A stretch of 24,626 nucleotides of DNA from a bacterium. Its GTDB lineage: Bacteria; JAJVIF01; JAGGVT01. Each line of letters begins with the position of its first letter. The first letter of the stretch is position 1. The notes under the pieces are model-generated. The model was not told the DNA's origin and did not search any database. It saw nothing but the letters and a program-made list of their open reading frames with translations. The stretch spans positions 1 to 24,626 of the forward strand of contig JAGGVT010000220.1 of the NCBI GenBank assembly GCA_021157815.1. Direction: 5' to 3'. Made by a program: the position numbers and the translations under genes. Positions 24,516 through 24,626 of this stretch are shown piece by piece.

Positions 24516-24590
24516 GTCATTCCGGGCTTGACCCGGAATCCATCTTGACAAGCGAAAAAGATATGGATTCTGAATCAAGTTCAGAATGAC
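24516..24590. repeat. Inverted pair of dispersed GTCATTCCGGG palindromes
   Basis: A 28-bp arm at 24516-24543 (GTCATTCCGGGCTTGACCCG...) and an imperfect inverted copy at 24563-24590 are separated by 19 bp. Each arm is itself a partial hairpin. The same family, also as an inverted doublet, occurs at 7540-7602, so it is dispersed in this genome. Similar short palindromes with the GTCATTCC/GGAATGAC ends are widespread in bacterial intergenic DNA. Confidence 0.8.
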
Positions 24591-24626
24591 AATTTATCAC
24601 CCAATTGGTGAATTCAATGTTAACCA

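Overview
The window comes from a diderm (Gram-negative type) bacterium of moderate GC. It encodes the central outer-membrane machinery: a BamA/Omp85 protein, a Skp/OmpH chaperone, and most of the lipid A-Kdo pathway (LpxD, LpxA, LpxB, MsbA, KdsB, WaaA, LpxK). The phylum cannot be fixed from sequence alone. The three-POTRA BamA, the divergent LpxB and LpxK, the large type IV pilin-like protein and several envelope proteins I do not recognise suggest an uncultured lineage outside the well-studied Proteobacteria.

Layout. 1-2504: an NAD-dependent sugar epimerase, then a pseudopilin gene behind two tandem sigma70-like promoters and a long structured leader, closed by a strong terminator. 2505-3006: a gene-free patch with seventeen 8-bp tandem units, an inverted pair of palindromes and a second terminator nearly identical to the first. 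3007-17915: a long plus-strand envelope cluster in the order membrane protein, bamA, unknown exported protein, skp-like, anchored coiled-coil protein, lpxD, lpxA, Gfo/Idh oxidoreductase (UDP-GlcNAc 3-dehydrogenase-like), lpxB, msbA, kdsB, waaA, lpxK. Many junctions abut or overlap by 4 bp, as expected for one translationally coupled operon; a palindromic insertion sits after the skp-like gene. 17934-21954: a minus-strand operon queC, a membrane/metallopeptidase/TPR fusion, rsmA, convergent with lpxK. 22168-24138: a large lipoprotein on the plus strand. 24139-24626: gene-free, with a 210-bp element bounded by 25-bp inverted repeats, a terminator-like hairpin, and a second copy of the palindrome family seen after the skp-like gene.

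How the genes work together. LpxA and LpxD acylate the UDP-sugar precursor, LpxB joins the disaccharide, LpxK adds the 4'-phosphate, KdsB activates Kdo and WaaA transfers it. MsbA flips the product, while Skp and BamA handle outer-membrane proteins. LpxC, LpxH/LpxI, FabZ, KdsA and late acyltransferases are not in the window. The oxidoreductase between lpxA and lpxB raises the possibility of a 2,3-diamino sugar in lipid A.

The observations I rate highest are the membrane-metallopeptidase-TPR fusion, the roughly 105-residue periplasmic insertion in MsbA, the pseudopilin leader with two mutually exclusive pairings, and the unknown exported proteins embedded in the bamA-skp-lpxD segment.
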